Source: a virus
Direction: 5' to 3' (one strand)
IMG/VR virus record: IMGVR_UViG_3300049825_000606
Coordinates: 1-48,297 of that record
DNA: 48,297 nucleotides
Shown piece by piece: positions 38,881 to 45,588 of the stretch (positions are counted from its first letter, which is position 1; each line of letters starts with the position of its first letter). The position numbers were made by a program, and so were the translations under genes. The notes under the pieces were generated by a model, which saw only the letters and a list, made by a program, of their open reading frames with translations, had not been told where the DNA came from and searched no databases.

Positions 38881-39197
38881 AAAAATTAACGGTTCTTCTT
38901 TTTTTGTTTGCTTGTGGCCGCGCTCCCAGCAATGATCCTACTCCGGTTCCTGTTCCTAAAAAAACAGGCGGTGGAGAGCTGACTTTTAACTCTGATGTGA
39001 AACCCTTGCTGACGTCGTATTGTGCTGAATGCCACTCAGATGCGACTTTTATTTCTAATGAGAATTCGTTCTTGAATTCTAAGGCACCGACTCGGATTGC
39101 GAATAAGTCGATGCCTCAGCGTCAGAGTAAAAATTTTGCTAAATGGTCTGATGCACAGCGGGCGATTGTTGCTGCATTTGTTGAGGAAAGCCGATAG
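38877..39197 (+). CDS. Cytochrome c-like lipoprotein, 106 aa
   Basis: Signal MKKLTVLLFLFAC with lipobox LFAC, then a Pro/Val linker. The domain FNSDVKPLLTSYCAECHSDA has the V-x-P-L-L-x-x-x-C-x-x-C-H pattern of small cytochrome c domains, with C-x-x-C-H as C-A-E-C-H. Met residues downstream (KSMPQRQSKNF) could supply the sixth haem ligand: SMP is a common ligand context. C-terminus DAQRAIVAAFVEES is the expected final helix. Its last 59 bases overlap the convergent exonuclease gene. Confidence 0.78.
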   Translation: MKKLTVLLFLFACGRAPSNDPTPVPVPKKTGGGELTFNSDVKPLLTSYCAECHSDATFISNENSFLNSKAPTRIANKSMPQRQSKNFAKWSDAQRAIVAAFVEESR

Positions 39198-39936
39198 TAA
39201 TAGATCGTGAAATCCCATTTACGAGGAAACCGCTGCATCTGATGCGGCGGTTTTCTAATTCATGAACCGCTATCATTTGATTTAAAAGATATTCCGCGTG
39301 CTCATCATTCACTAAGCTTGCCGAATGCCAAGCCTCAAGATCTAATCGAAGCTGCTTACTGCGAATCGACGTCCAGTCGCGCAGGACTAATTCAGGCGGC
39401 GTATCGGTTTGTACCATTTCCCAGAAAGCCATGGCCTTTAGAAAATAATCCTTGAACCACTCGCCGTTTAATTTAACCTGAATGCAAATACCTCGCTCGC
39501 CGTCAAAGCTATAATAGTCAGCTCTTTCGGCGTTCGCGACGAAGATTTGGTGCTGAAGCTGCGGATAATATTTCTCGGGCACTTTCCCTTCGAGAGCTAG
39601 TTCATGGTCGACCTTGCCAGGACATTTAATTTCTAAGACCACTCGCTCGGCAGCGTTCCAACCGTCAAGCGATGCTCTCATCCAGGGGAACTGGGGATGA
39701 ACCGCTAAGGTAGCAGGCATCTCTCGCTCGCTCATGAGCTCGTAGTTCGCTCGTGCCTTGGGTTCTAGTTCATGCCCGCGACGTGTAGCGAAGTTCCCAC
39801 CGAATCCTGTCGATCGCCCAGTCTTTACTTGCCATAATTTATATGGGGTAGAATAAGGTGAGTCACCATTGATCACTGGAGCGTCACTTGAGCCTAGTCC
39901 GTTTTTTCTGAATTCCTTCCAATCTGTCTCTTGCAC
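39139..39936 (-). CDS. YqaJ/lambda-type alkaline exonuclease
   Basis: 265 residues, GTG start at 39936 with AAAGGA upstream. The PD-(D/E)XK core shows as GLGSSDAPVINGDSPYSTPY, GHELEPKAR, catalytic RASLDGW (Asp91), VLEIKCPG (Glu102, Lys104) and YYPQLQHQ. This family resects double-strand ends during phage recombination. It is the last gene of the leftward operon and pairs functionally with the Sak4-like ATPase and SSB-like protein across the divergent promoter. Confidence 0.85.
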   Translation of the reverse strand: MQETDWKEFRKNGLGSSDAPVINGDSPYSTPYKLWQVKTGRSTGFGGNFATRRGHELEPKARANYELMSEREMPATLAVHPQFPWMRASLDGWNAAERVVLEIKCPGKVDHELALEGKVPEKYYPQLQHQIFVANAERADYYSFDGERGICIQVKLNGEWFKDYFLKAMAFWEMVQTDTPPELVLRDWTSIRSKQLRLDLEAWHSASLVNDEHAEYLLNQMIAVHELENRRIRCSGFLVNGISRSITIGFPQQMQQQSPAVHQTI

Positions 39937-39937
39937 T

Positions 39938-40009
39938 TCATTTCCTTTGAATCAATATGACCACGCTTAGCGCGTAACATATTAAAAATAAAATTATCGC
40001 TTTGGACAT
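39938..40009 (-). CDS. Possible micro-protein with one membrane span, 23 aa
   Basis: ATG at 40009 opens MSKAIILFLICYALSVVILI plus QRK, a single hydrophobic helix with basic end. It begins within the previous gene's 3' end and stops two bases before the exonuclease GTG, so it could couple translation. Too short for certainty, but the all-hydrophobic composition is unlikely in random sequence. Confidence 0.38.
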   Translation of the reverse strand: MSKAIILFLICYALSVVILIQRK

Positions 40010-40167
40010 TGTTGCCCTTTCGCAAAACCTTTCTTGTAAGCTAGTTCGATCGTAAGTTGGGCTGTATCATACGTTGAAGTTTGCGAGTAAAATGCACGGA
40101 GCAGATCTTGTATCCATTTTCTCTCGGCCTCTTCAATCTGCACAGACCAATGATCGATTAGCTCCAT
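39994..40167 (-). CDS. Hypothetical helical protein, 57 aa
   Basis: ATG at 40167 with GAGGAAG eight bases upstream. The product (MELIDHWSVQIEEAERKWIQ, then a helix ending KKGFAKGQQ) is helical and charged, with no motif recognised. It overlaps the preceding 65-residue gene by ten bases and the following micro-protein by sixteen, in line with the operon style. Confidence 0.5.
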   Translation of the reverse strand: MELIDHWSVQIEEAERKWIQDLLRAFYSQTSTYDTAQLTIELAYKKGFAKGQQCPKR

Positions 40168-40355
40168 ACCAGGACTTCCTCTCTGACAATTGAACCGCTG
40201 CCCAATTGCTTATTGGCCGCAGCCAGCCAAGCTTTAAAGCCCTCGACTAGCTCACGATCATTAGTGATAATTTGCGCTTTAACGAAAATATCACCATTTG
40301 AACAAAGACGCAGCATTTCATAACCGCTGCAGTTAAAGACTAGGCTCTCCTTCAT
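40158..40355 (-). CDS. Hypothetical protein, 65 aa
   Basis: Start overlaps the stop of the zinc-motif gene as ATGA. Mixed strand-helix protein (LVFNCSGYEMLRLCSNGDIF, then EGFKAWLAAANKQLG). It resembles small phage proteins with a beta hairpin plus helix, but I cannot assign it. Cytoplasmic. Confidence 0.5.
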   Translation of the reverse strand: MKESLVFNCSGYEMLRLCSNGDIFVKAQIITNDRELVEGFKAWLAAANKQLGSGSIVREEVLVWS

Positions 40356-40456
40356 CGTCGCCCCTTGCCTTTACACGCCGAACATATGCTGCCGTCATAC
40401 ATTCCCTCTCCTGATCCGTTACAGATATTGCATAGTAATTTATATTTTGTGTTCAA
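40352..40456 (-). CDS. Miniature DnaJ-type zinc-finger protein, 34 aa
   Basis: TTG at 40456, seven bases after GGGGAG, opens 34 codons. They read CNICNGSGEG, then CSACKGKG: two C-x-x-C-x-G-x-G halves as in the DnaJ cysteine-rich domain, which together bind one zinc. Nothing else is encoded, so this is a stand-alone zinc knuckle. It overlaps the previous gene by 17 bases and the next as ATGA. Too small for gene finders. Confidence 0.58.
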   Translation of the reverse strand: MNTKYKLLCNICNGSGEGMYDGSICSACKGKGRR

Positions 40457-40634
40457 CTCGGAGCTCCCCACGGTTAAATGAAATTGATTGAACGCTCTCA
40501 GGTATCTCTATTCGTTTGCTATCGAGCAATATATCGTCAAGAAACCGACGATTTTTCATCGTTTGAAACGCTGCAGGCTTAGCTAATTTCTCGATCATTT
40601 TAAGCTGTTCTTCGCTTACTAGATAATATTTCAT
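40440..40634 (-). CDS. Hypothetical protein, 64 aa
   Basis: Coupled to the receiver gene by an ATGA overlap at 40631-40634. The chain (MKYYLVSEEQLKMIEKLAKP, then SKRIEIPESVQSISFNRGEL) looks like a helix followed by a strand pair. Not recognised. It could partner the receiver, since the two must be made together, but that is inference. Confidence 0.5.
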   Translation of the reverse strand: MKYYLVSEEQLKMIEKLAKPAAFQTMKNRRFLDDILLDSKRIEIPESVQSISFNRGELRVEHKI

Positions 40635-40966
40635 AGACCTATTGCCTTTAGTTTAAGATCAAGAGAAGCTTCATTTAACGGTTTTTTTAGCACCGTGGGA
40701 TCGTTTAACCGATTAAGAGACATCAGGATAAAGGGCACGTGCTTAAATTGTGAACCCTTTAGCCACTCGCGCAACTCGTCGCCGTCCATATCAGGCATAT
40801 GCAGATCGCTCACTATGAGCGAAAGACTAGTCGGATCGACTAAGCTTAATGCTATAGTGGCCTCTTTTCCATTCATGCAAGGGATGACCTCAAACCCACG
40901 CTTGACAAGCATTCCACGCAAAATAGTGCGGTTAATCATACAGTCTTCAGCGATTAATGCTTTCAT
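40631..40966 (-). CDS. Stand-alone CheY-like response regulator receiver
   Basis: 111 residues, one receiver domain and nothing else. Key residues are present: acidic pair Glu7-Asp8, phosphoacceptor Asp54 in VSDLHMPDMDG, Ser83 in place of Thr/Ser, and Lys94/95 before Pro96 in the KKP motif. So it should be phosphorylatable. With no output domain it may act by protein-protein contact, like CheY, or titrate host phosphoryl groups. It is the first gene of the leftward operon and has a strong promoter. Phage-borne receivers are rare in my knowledge. Confidence 0.82.
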   Translation of the reverse strand: MKALIAEDCMINRTILRGMLVKRGFEVIPCMNGKEATIALSLVDPTSLSLIVSDLHMPDMDGDELREWLKGSQFKHVPFILMSLNRLNDPTVLKKPLNEASLDLKLKAIGL

Positions 40967-40978
40967 GACACTCCAAAT

Positions 40979-41007
40979 ATTTTAAAGAAATTATTTACTA
41001 ATTTCAA
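40979..41007 (-). promoter_or_regulatory. Promoter of the receiver operon
   Basis: On the minus strand TTGAAA (41007-41002) and TAAAAT (40984-40979) are exactly 17 bases apart, followed by TTGGAG and the receiver ATG. The leader is very short. The 87-base gap (40967-41053) also has to hold the promoter of the rightward gene at 41054, which I could not identify. Confidence 0.6.
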
Positions 41008-41053
41008 CTTATAGATTAATCTGGCGAAAGTAAACAACGGAGAATAAAAAATT

Positions 41054-41233
41054 ATGAAGTATAAGCCTGAGGTCAAAGACCTAGTCCAATGGTTAGAGAC
41101 GCACAGCAAAGCAGAACTAGCCGTACTGCTCGATTATAAGACTACTAATACAATTGTTAAATGGATCGAGAATAATGAAATCCCAAGGCGCATGCGTTCT
41201 GCAGTCGCTCAAATTATAGCAGGTGAGAAATGA
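41054..41233 (+). CDS. Small HTH-like DNA-binding protein, 59 aa
   Basis: First gene of the rightward replication block, divergent from the receiver operon. Residues about 18-42 (KAELAVLLDYKTTNTIVKWI) look like an HTH with A-x-L-L-x-x-x-x-x-x-T-I-x-x-W spacing. Likely a Cro-type regulator of the divergent promoters. GGAG lies eleven bases before the ATG; the end overlaps the next start (ATGA). Confidence 0.58.
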   Translation: MKYKPEVKDLVQWLETHSKAELAVLLDYKTTNTIVKWIENNEIPRRMRSAVAQIIAGEK

Positions 41234-42126
41234 GCTTATTGAATCAAGTTACTACAGGGAAAATTGCGAGATCTATCTGTATATTAGTATATGGTCCTGA
41301 TGGCCTGGGCAAAACGACGCTAGGAAGTCAAGCACCTGCCTCGATCTTTCTAGGACCGGAACTAGGCACGGCTAATATGGACGTTGCACGGTTTCCCTCG
41401 CCTAAGAAGTGGGCAGACGTTCAGGCAGCGGTTAACGTGCTGATCACTGAACCGCACAATTATAAAACACTAGTTATTGACTCGCTCGATTGGCTGGAAC
41501 CACTGCTATTTAAGCAGATCTGTGAAGACTATAACGTCAAGTCCATCGAACTAGCTGCAGGGGGTTACGGCAAGGGTTACGTCGAAGCGACCACCCGTTG
41601 GGGTTTACTTAAAGATCAACTTGAACAATTGAGAAGCGCGAGAGGAATGAATATCGTTCTGATCGCTCACAGTGAGGTCGTAAGCTTCCTTGATCCAGCA
41701 ACGCAGCTTTCCTACCAACGCTACGAGTTAAAGCTCCAGAAACGAGCCTCGGCACTCTGGAGGGAATACGTTGATGCAGTTCTATTTGCGAACTATGAGA
41801 CGTTCGCAAGGAAGGAAGGGAACGCCGTTCAAGCCTTTAGTGACGGAGCTCGCGTTATGCATACCGAGCGTCGGCCAGGATGGGACGCAAAGAACCGTTT
41901 CGGTTTGCCTCTGAAACTGGACCTCTCGTGGGACGCACTCTTCGATGCGATCCAGAATGCCCAGCCCGAGTCCATGGAAGCGGTTAAGGCCAAGATCGAA
42001 GGACTGCTCACGCTGGTTACTGATCCAGAATTAAAAGAAAAAGTCATCGACACCTTTTATAAAGCTGGTGACGATCTGCCTCGCTTGAATGCAATTGCTA
42101 ATCGCCTCGCACTTCGCGTTGGTTAA
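41230..42126 (+). CDS. Sak4-like RecA-fold ATPase
   Basis: 298 residues. Walker A is GPDGLGKTT (about residues 24-32); Walker B is YKTLVIDSLDWLEP; a further MNIVLIAHSEVV strand and R-rich region follow. This layout is that of the AAA_24/Sak4 group of phage ATPases, which promote single-strand annealing with an SSB partner. It is followed by an SSB-like gene, as in other phages. C-terminus helical. Confidence 0.78.
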   Translation: MSLLNQVTTGKIARSICILVYGPDGLGKTTLGSQAPASIFLGPELGTANMDVARFPSPKKWADVQAAVNVLITEPHNYKTLVIDSLDWLEPLLFKQICEDYNVKSIELAAGGYGKGYVEATTRWGLLKDQLEQLRSARGMNIVLIAHSEVVSFLDPATQLSYQRYELKLQKRASALWREYVDAVLFANYETFARKEGNAVQAFSDGARVMHTERRPGWDAKNRFGLPLKLDLSWDALFDAIQNAQPESMEAVKAKIEGLLTLVTDPELKEKVIDTFYKAGDDLPRLNAIANRLALRVG

Positions 42127-42143
42127 TTTTAAAGGAGTTTTTC

Positions 42144-42632
42144 ATGTTAGAAGCAGGAAATTACAAAGGCACTATTCTTGATTACGGTGTTAAGAGAACT
42201 AAAAAAGGCGACGCTGCCCCCACGATAGCTTTTGATATCAACGGCAACAAAGTCTACTGGCAGGGCAGTTGGAACGGTGGAGGTATGGATATATGCATGA
42301 AAGCATTACTAACATGCGGTTTACAGAATCCATCTAAGCTGCTTCATCTTGCCGAGGGCAAGGATAGCGGAGTGTTAGACACCGCGACCATGCTCAATTT
42401 AGTTGTTGAGATCCAAGTCGATGAAAACGATCCGACAAAGAAGTGGAACCGTGTGCAATGGATCAATGCAGACGGAGCTGGGAAATTCAAGGACGCGATA
42501 ACCGTACAAGAATTCGCTTCCGATCTTCAATCCAAGAATCTTGTCGCAGAGCTCATGCGTGTTGCCGAGGAAAACGGGTTCAAGCTTTCTAATTCGGTTG
42601 CTCGCAAGATCGAAAATGAGTTACCATTCTGA
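42144..42632 (+). CDS. Probable single-strand DNA-binding protein, 162 aa
   Basis: Beta-rich N-terminus (EAGNYKGTILDYGVKRTKKG, APTIAFDINGNKVYWQGSWN), then a helical tail ending in an acidic-hydrophobic tip ENELPF, recalling the DDDIPF tip of bacterial SSB that recruits partners. Placed between a Sak4-like ATPase and helicase. The OB-fold call is from composition and tail, not a matched motif. A terminator follows. Confidence 0.62.
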   Translation: MLEAGNYKGTILDYGVKRTKKGDAAPTIAFDINGNKVYWQGSWNGGGMDICMKALLTCGLQNPSKLLHLAEGKDSGVLDTATMLNLVVEIQVDENDPTKKWNRVQWINADGAGKFKDAITVQEFASDLQSKNLVAELMRVAEENGFKLSNSVARKIENELPF

Positions 42633-42656
42633 TTAACTTCTCACGATAATTTTCAC

Positions 42657-42685
42657 AGCCCTATCTTCACGGATAGGGCTTTTTA
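42657..42685 (+). terminator. Rho-independent terminator
   Basis: AGCCCTATC and GATAGGGCT pair perfectly (nine bases) around six loop bases and run into TTTTT. It separates the Sak4/SSB pair from the helicase transcript. Confidence 0.85.
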
Positions 42686-42697
42686 CTAGGATGAAAT

Positions 42698-42883
42698 ATG
42701 CCCTATCTATTGCTATCGCTTTGGATGATCGCCTATCTAATTTTCATGCTAGGAAAATATATGGGTGAGCGTCATATGATTAAACATGTAATCGCGTATT
42801 CATGTGAGCAGATGGAAGATAGAAAATCATATGAGATGTGCGTGTTGACCGTTGAGCAGAATTTTAAAAAAGAGAAGAAATGA
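42698..42883 (+). CDS. Small membrane protein, 61 aa
   Basis: ATG at 42698 with AGGATG upstream. N-terminal membrane helix (LLLSLWMIAYLIFMLGKYMG) then a charged helical tail with two cysteines (SCEQMEDRKSYEMC). N-out, C-in orientation by charge. The end overlaps the helicase start. Role unknown. Confidence 0.55.
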   Translation: MPYLLLSLWMIAYLIFMLGKYMGERHMIKHVIAYSCEQMEDRKSYEMCVLTVEQNFKKEKK

Positions 42884-44001
42884 AACTTCGTCCTTACCAA
42901 GAAAAAGCACTAGATGAAATAAGAGCTCATTACGGGAACGGTGTAAAGAAGGTCTTATTAAAATTGGCTACCGGAGGTGGTAAGACACTCTGTTTCTGCA
43001 CCATATTGAAATCGGTTCACGCCAAGGGCTTGAAGGGTATTATGGTCGTCAGAGGCAAGGCTTTAGTTGACCAAGCCTCAGATCGTCTTAGCCGTGAGAA
43101 TGTCCCTCATGGCGTACATATGGCGAATCATTGGCGCAGGATGCCCGATGAACCGATTCAAGTTTGTTCGGTCGATACTCTCTTTCGTCGCAAGATCGTT
43201 CCTAAAGCGCATCTGGTGGTGGTTGATGAGTGCTTCCCACCTGATGTAGAAATTTTGACAAATAAAGGTTTTAAAAGATTCGATGCATTAGATAAGTCTG
43301 AATTAATAGCTCAAGTAAACCAGAATAATATGAAAATGGATTTCGCAAAACCTACACGCTGGATTGCTAATGAAGTTGAAGATATAAATATGTTGAATCT
43401 TAGTAGTAATAAGAAAATAGATATATCTATGACTGAAAATCATGAAATCCTATATGAAGACCAAGGAATTACAAAAAAGCAAACAGCTAAAAATTTTATA
43501 TTTGGAACCAAAAATATTTGGTCATCTGTGATGGCTACAGGAGAAGATACGGAATTAACAAATTATGAAAAACTGATGATCATGTATCAGGCCGACGGTA
43601 ATAATCATTGTATTGGTAAAATGTATTTTACTTTTTCTAAAGAAAGAAAAATTAAAGATTTTGAGATACTCATGAAAAACGGGAAATTTCAATATAAAGA
43701 AATCTCAGGTAAAGAAGCAAATAGAAATAGAAATAAGAAAAGAAGGTTTTCTGTTTGTCATATAGGCAATAAGTCTAAATTCATAGGAGACCATATAAAG
43801 CTAGATAATTTGTCTGAAAATAAATGCAAAAAAATTATCGACTATATGGTGAAGTGGGATGGGTCTATAATTTCGGAAAATGTTTTTTATTACTCTTCAG
43901 TTATTAAGGAGAATACAGATTTTTATGCTGCTATTGCAGTAATGGCTGGATATCATACTAATCAAGTTGTTCAAATAGACGGAAGAAAAGATTCATTTTA
44001 A
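42880..44001 (+). CDS. DEAH-type helicase, N-part plus intein (frame ends early)
   Basis: Residues 1-117 are the helicase start: Walker A ATGGGKT (30-36), motif Ia MVVRGKALVDQASDRL, and VVVDE, the first half of the DECH box. At Cys118 an intein begins (CFPPDVEILT) and runs to the stop at 43999-44001. The frame breaks in TTTTAA: removing one T, or a +1 slip, would continue into the rest of the intein and the second helicase half. As written it would give an inactive fragment. Sequence error, decay or programmed slippage are all possible. Confidence 0.75.
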   Translation: MKLRPYQEKALDEIRAHYGNGVKKVLLKLATGGGKTLCFCTILKSVHAKGLKGIMVVRGKALVDQASDRLSRENVPHGVHMANHWRRMPDEPIQVCSVDTLFRRKIVPKAHLVVVDECFPPDVEILTNKGFKRFDALDKSELIAQVNQNNMKMDFAKPTRWIANEVEDINMLNLSSNKKIDISMTENHEILYEDQGITKKQTAKNFIFGTKNIWSSVMATGEDTELTNYEKLMIMYQADGNNHCIGKMYFTFSKERKIKDFEILMKNGKFQYKEISGKEANRNRNKKRRFSVCHIGNKSKFIGDHIKLDNLSENKCKKIIDYMVKWDGSIISENVFYYSSVIKENTDFYAAIAVMAGYHTNQVVQIDGRKDSF

Positions 44002-44161
44002 TAATGTTCATAGAATTTTTATTACTAAAAATAAGAAAAAAATAACACTCCAAGGAGTAACTAAAGAATGGAGTAAATATAGTGGCAAAGTTTATTGCGT
44101 CACTGTTCCTCAAGGTAATATTGTAGTACGAAGAAATGGAAAGGCAATAGTCATTGGTAAT
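43231..44161 (+). mobile_element. Helicase intein, frameshifted
   Basis: Begins with Cys1 (CFPPDVEILTNKGFKRF), ends VIGN before Cys+1 in CHMANS. Length 931 bases is 3x310+1, so there is one extra base relative to an in-frame intein. LAGLIDADG-like helices (LMIMYQADG, IIDYMVKWDGS) are degenerate, suggesting a damaged endonuclease. Very AT-rich, with no AACCG/CGGTT pentamer, unlike the flanking gene. Excising 43231-44161 restores a perfect helicase frame. Confidence 0.82.
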
Positions 44162-45244
44162 TGTCACATGGCCAACTCTCCAAGCTTTCGTTGGCTGATT
44201 GAGCAGTATCCAGACGCTTATATTTTAGCGGTTACAGCAACGCCTTATCCGAAAGGAGGCATGAGGCATCTTGCCGATGAGATCGTCTCGCCGATCACGA
44301 TGACAGAATTAATCGAGCAAGGTTTCTTGGTTCCTGCAAGATATTTTATTCCCTCGGCAATCGATCTAAGCGGAGTTGCGATCGACCGAAAAACTCAGGA
44401 CTATGTAGCAGGCCAGTTATCCGATCGAATGAATACGGCTAAACTCTTCGGAGATATGATCGCCTCATATAAAACGATGGGGGAGAATCGGCCAGCTCTT
44501 TGCTTCGCTGTCTCGATCGAGCATTCACGGCGGATCGTTGAAAGCTTTAACGCTGCAGGAATTCCATCGGCTCACATCGAAGCGGATACTCCACTTGAGG
44601 AACGACAAAAAATAATAAGGGGTCTCGAAGAGAACCGTATTAAGATTATCTCGAACGTGGGTTGCCTCACGACCGGAGTCGATATCCCTGCAGTTTCGTG
44701 CATTATCATGGCGCGTCCTACGAAGTCTTATATGTTGCATATTCAGTGCCTAGGCAGAGCCACAAGGATTCATCCAGGCAAAGAGGATTTCATCGTTCTC
44801 GATCACGCTGCGAATATTCAAGAGCACGGCTTCATTGAACATGAGCGTGAGGTGGATCTGGACGGCAAAGAGGTCAAGAAAAAAGATATTCAGTTATCAA
44901 TGTGCTCAATTTGTTATCGGGCATTCGTGGGCACTATCTGCCCATCGTGCGGTAAAAATAAAAAAGGCAACGTCAATGAAGAACGTAATACGGACACTGA
45001 CACAAGCGTTCAACTCGTCGAAATTAGATCCGCTGAAGACCTTGAAAAAACCAGAATTCAAACTTTCACGGACAGCTGCATCAAAAAAGCCGAAAGAAAC
45101 GGCTATAAGCCAGGCTGGATCTATCATCAAATCAAAAAGCGATTCGGTGAAAAGCACGCCAAGGGACAGTGGTCAAAGCTCAAGGCGATCGTACCGAGAA
45201 GCACACGACAAGCTGGTGACACAGATAATCCTTTCGATGAGTGA
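44162..45244 (+). CDS. DEAH-type helicase, C-part
   Basis: Continues the helicase from Cys+1: CHMANSPSF completes motif II (DECH), then VTATP motif III, LSDRMNTAKLFGDMI, motif V region (GLEENRIKIISNVGCLTTGV) and motif VI LGRATR. A C-terminal zinc ribbon is shown by CSICYRAFVGTICPSCG. Resembles T4 UvsW/type III restriction-like SF2 helicases. An ATG at 44168 could start this piece alone but would lack the ATP-binding half. Joined with residues 1-117 it makes 477 residues. Confidence 0.8.
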   Translation, partial: CHMANSPSFRWLIEQYPDAYILAVTATPYPKGGMRHLADEIVSPITMTELIEQGFLVPARYFIPSAIDLSGVAIDRKTQDYVAGQLSDRMNTAKLFGDMIASYKTMGENRPALCFAVSIEHSRRIVESFNAAGIPSAHIEADTPLEERQKIIRGLEENRIKIISNVGCLTTGVDIPAVSCIIMARPTKSYMLHIQCLGRATRIHPGKEDFIVLDHAANIQEHGFIEHEREVDLDGKEVKKKDIQLSMCSICYRAFVGTICPSCGKNKKGNVNEERNTDTDTSVQLVEIRSAEDLEKTRIQTFTDSCIKKAERNGYKPGWIYHQIKKRFGEKHAKGQWSKLKAIVPRSTRQAGDTDNPFDE

Positions 45245-45524
45245 AACCGATCTATGCCGTTGCTGGAAGCAGGAGACGGGTGCAGCGTATCGAGACGGAG
45301 AAATGATTCATTACGGTTTAAAGGGATCAGCCGATATATCGGGCATTATGATCGACGGTCGACGATTAGAGGTAGAAGTTAAAACAGGTAAGGCAGTTCA
45401 GCAGGATAACCAGAAAGCCTTTGAGGCCATGATATTGAAGCACAACGGAATTTATTTCGTTGCAAGAAGCGTAGAAGATGCTTTAAATAGACTTAAAGCA
45501 GCGGCAGCATTTTGCAAGATGTGA
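45237..45524 (+). CDS. VRR-NUC domain nuclease, 95 aa
   Basis: Starts at ATG 45237, overlapping the helicase stop. The fold shows GSADISGIMIDGRRLEVEVK, then KAVQQDNQKAFEAMI and GIYFVARSVEDALNRL: catalytic D, E-x-K and Q matching phage VRR-NUC nucleases. Often a Holliday junction or flap cutter in replication modules. A longer frame to 44835 is only overlap with the helicase. Confidence 0.78.
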   Translation: MSETDLCRCWKQETGAAYRDGEMIHYGLKGSADISGIMIDGRRLEVEVKTGKAVQQDNQKAFEAMILKHNGIYFVARSVEDALNRLKAAAAFCKM

Positions 45525-45588
45525 ACGAGGGTGGTATCTCGATCAGCCGCTGTTTCTATTTTACCACCTAATACCAGGGAGTTGTTTT

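Noticed and set aside
44835-45236. Extra 134 codons before the VRR-NUC gene
   Set aside because: This part overlaps the helicase in another frame and has no domain; the ATG at 45237 overlaps the helicase stop and gives a normal-sized nuclease.
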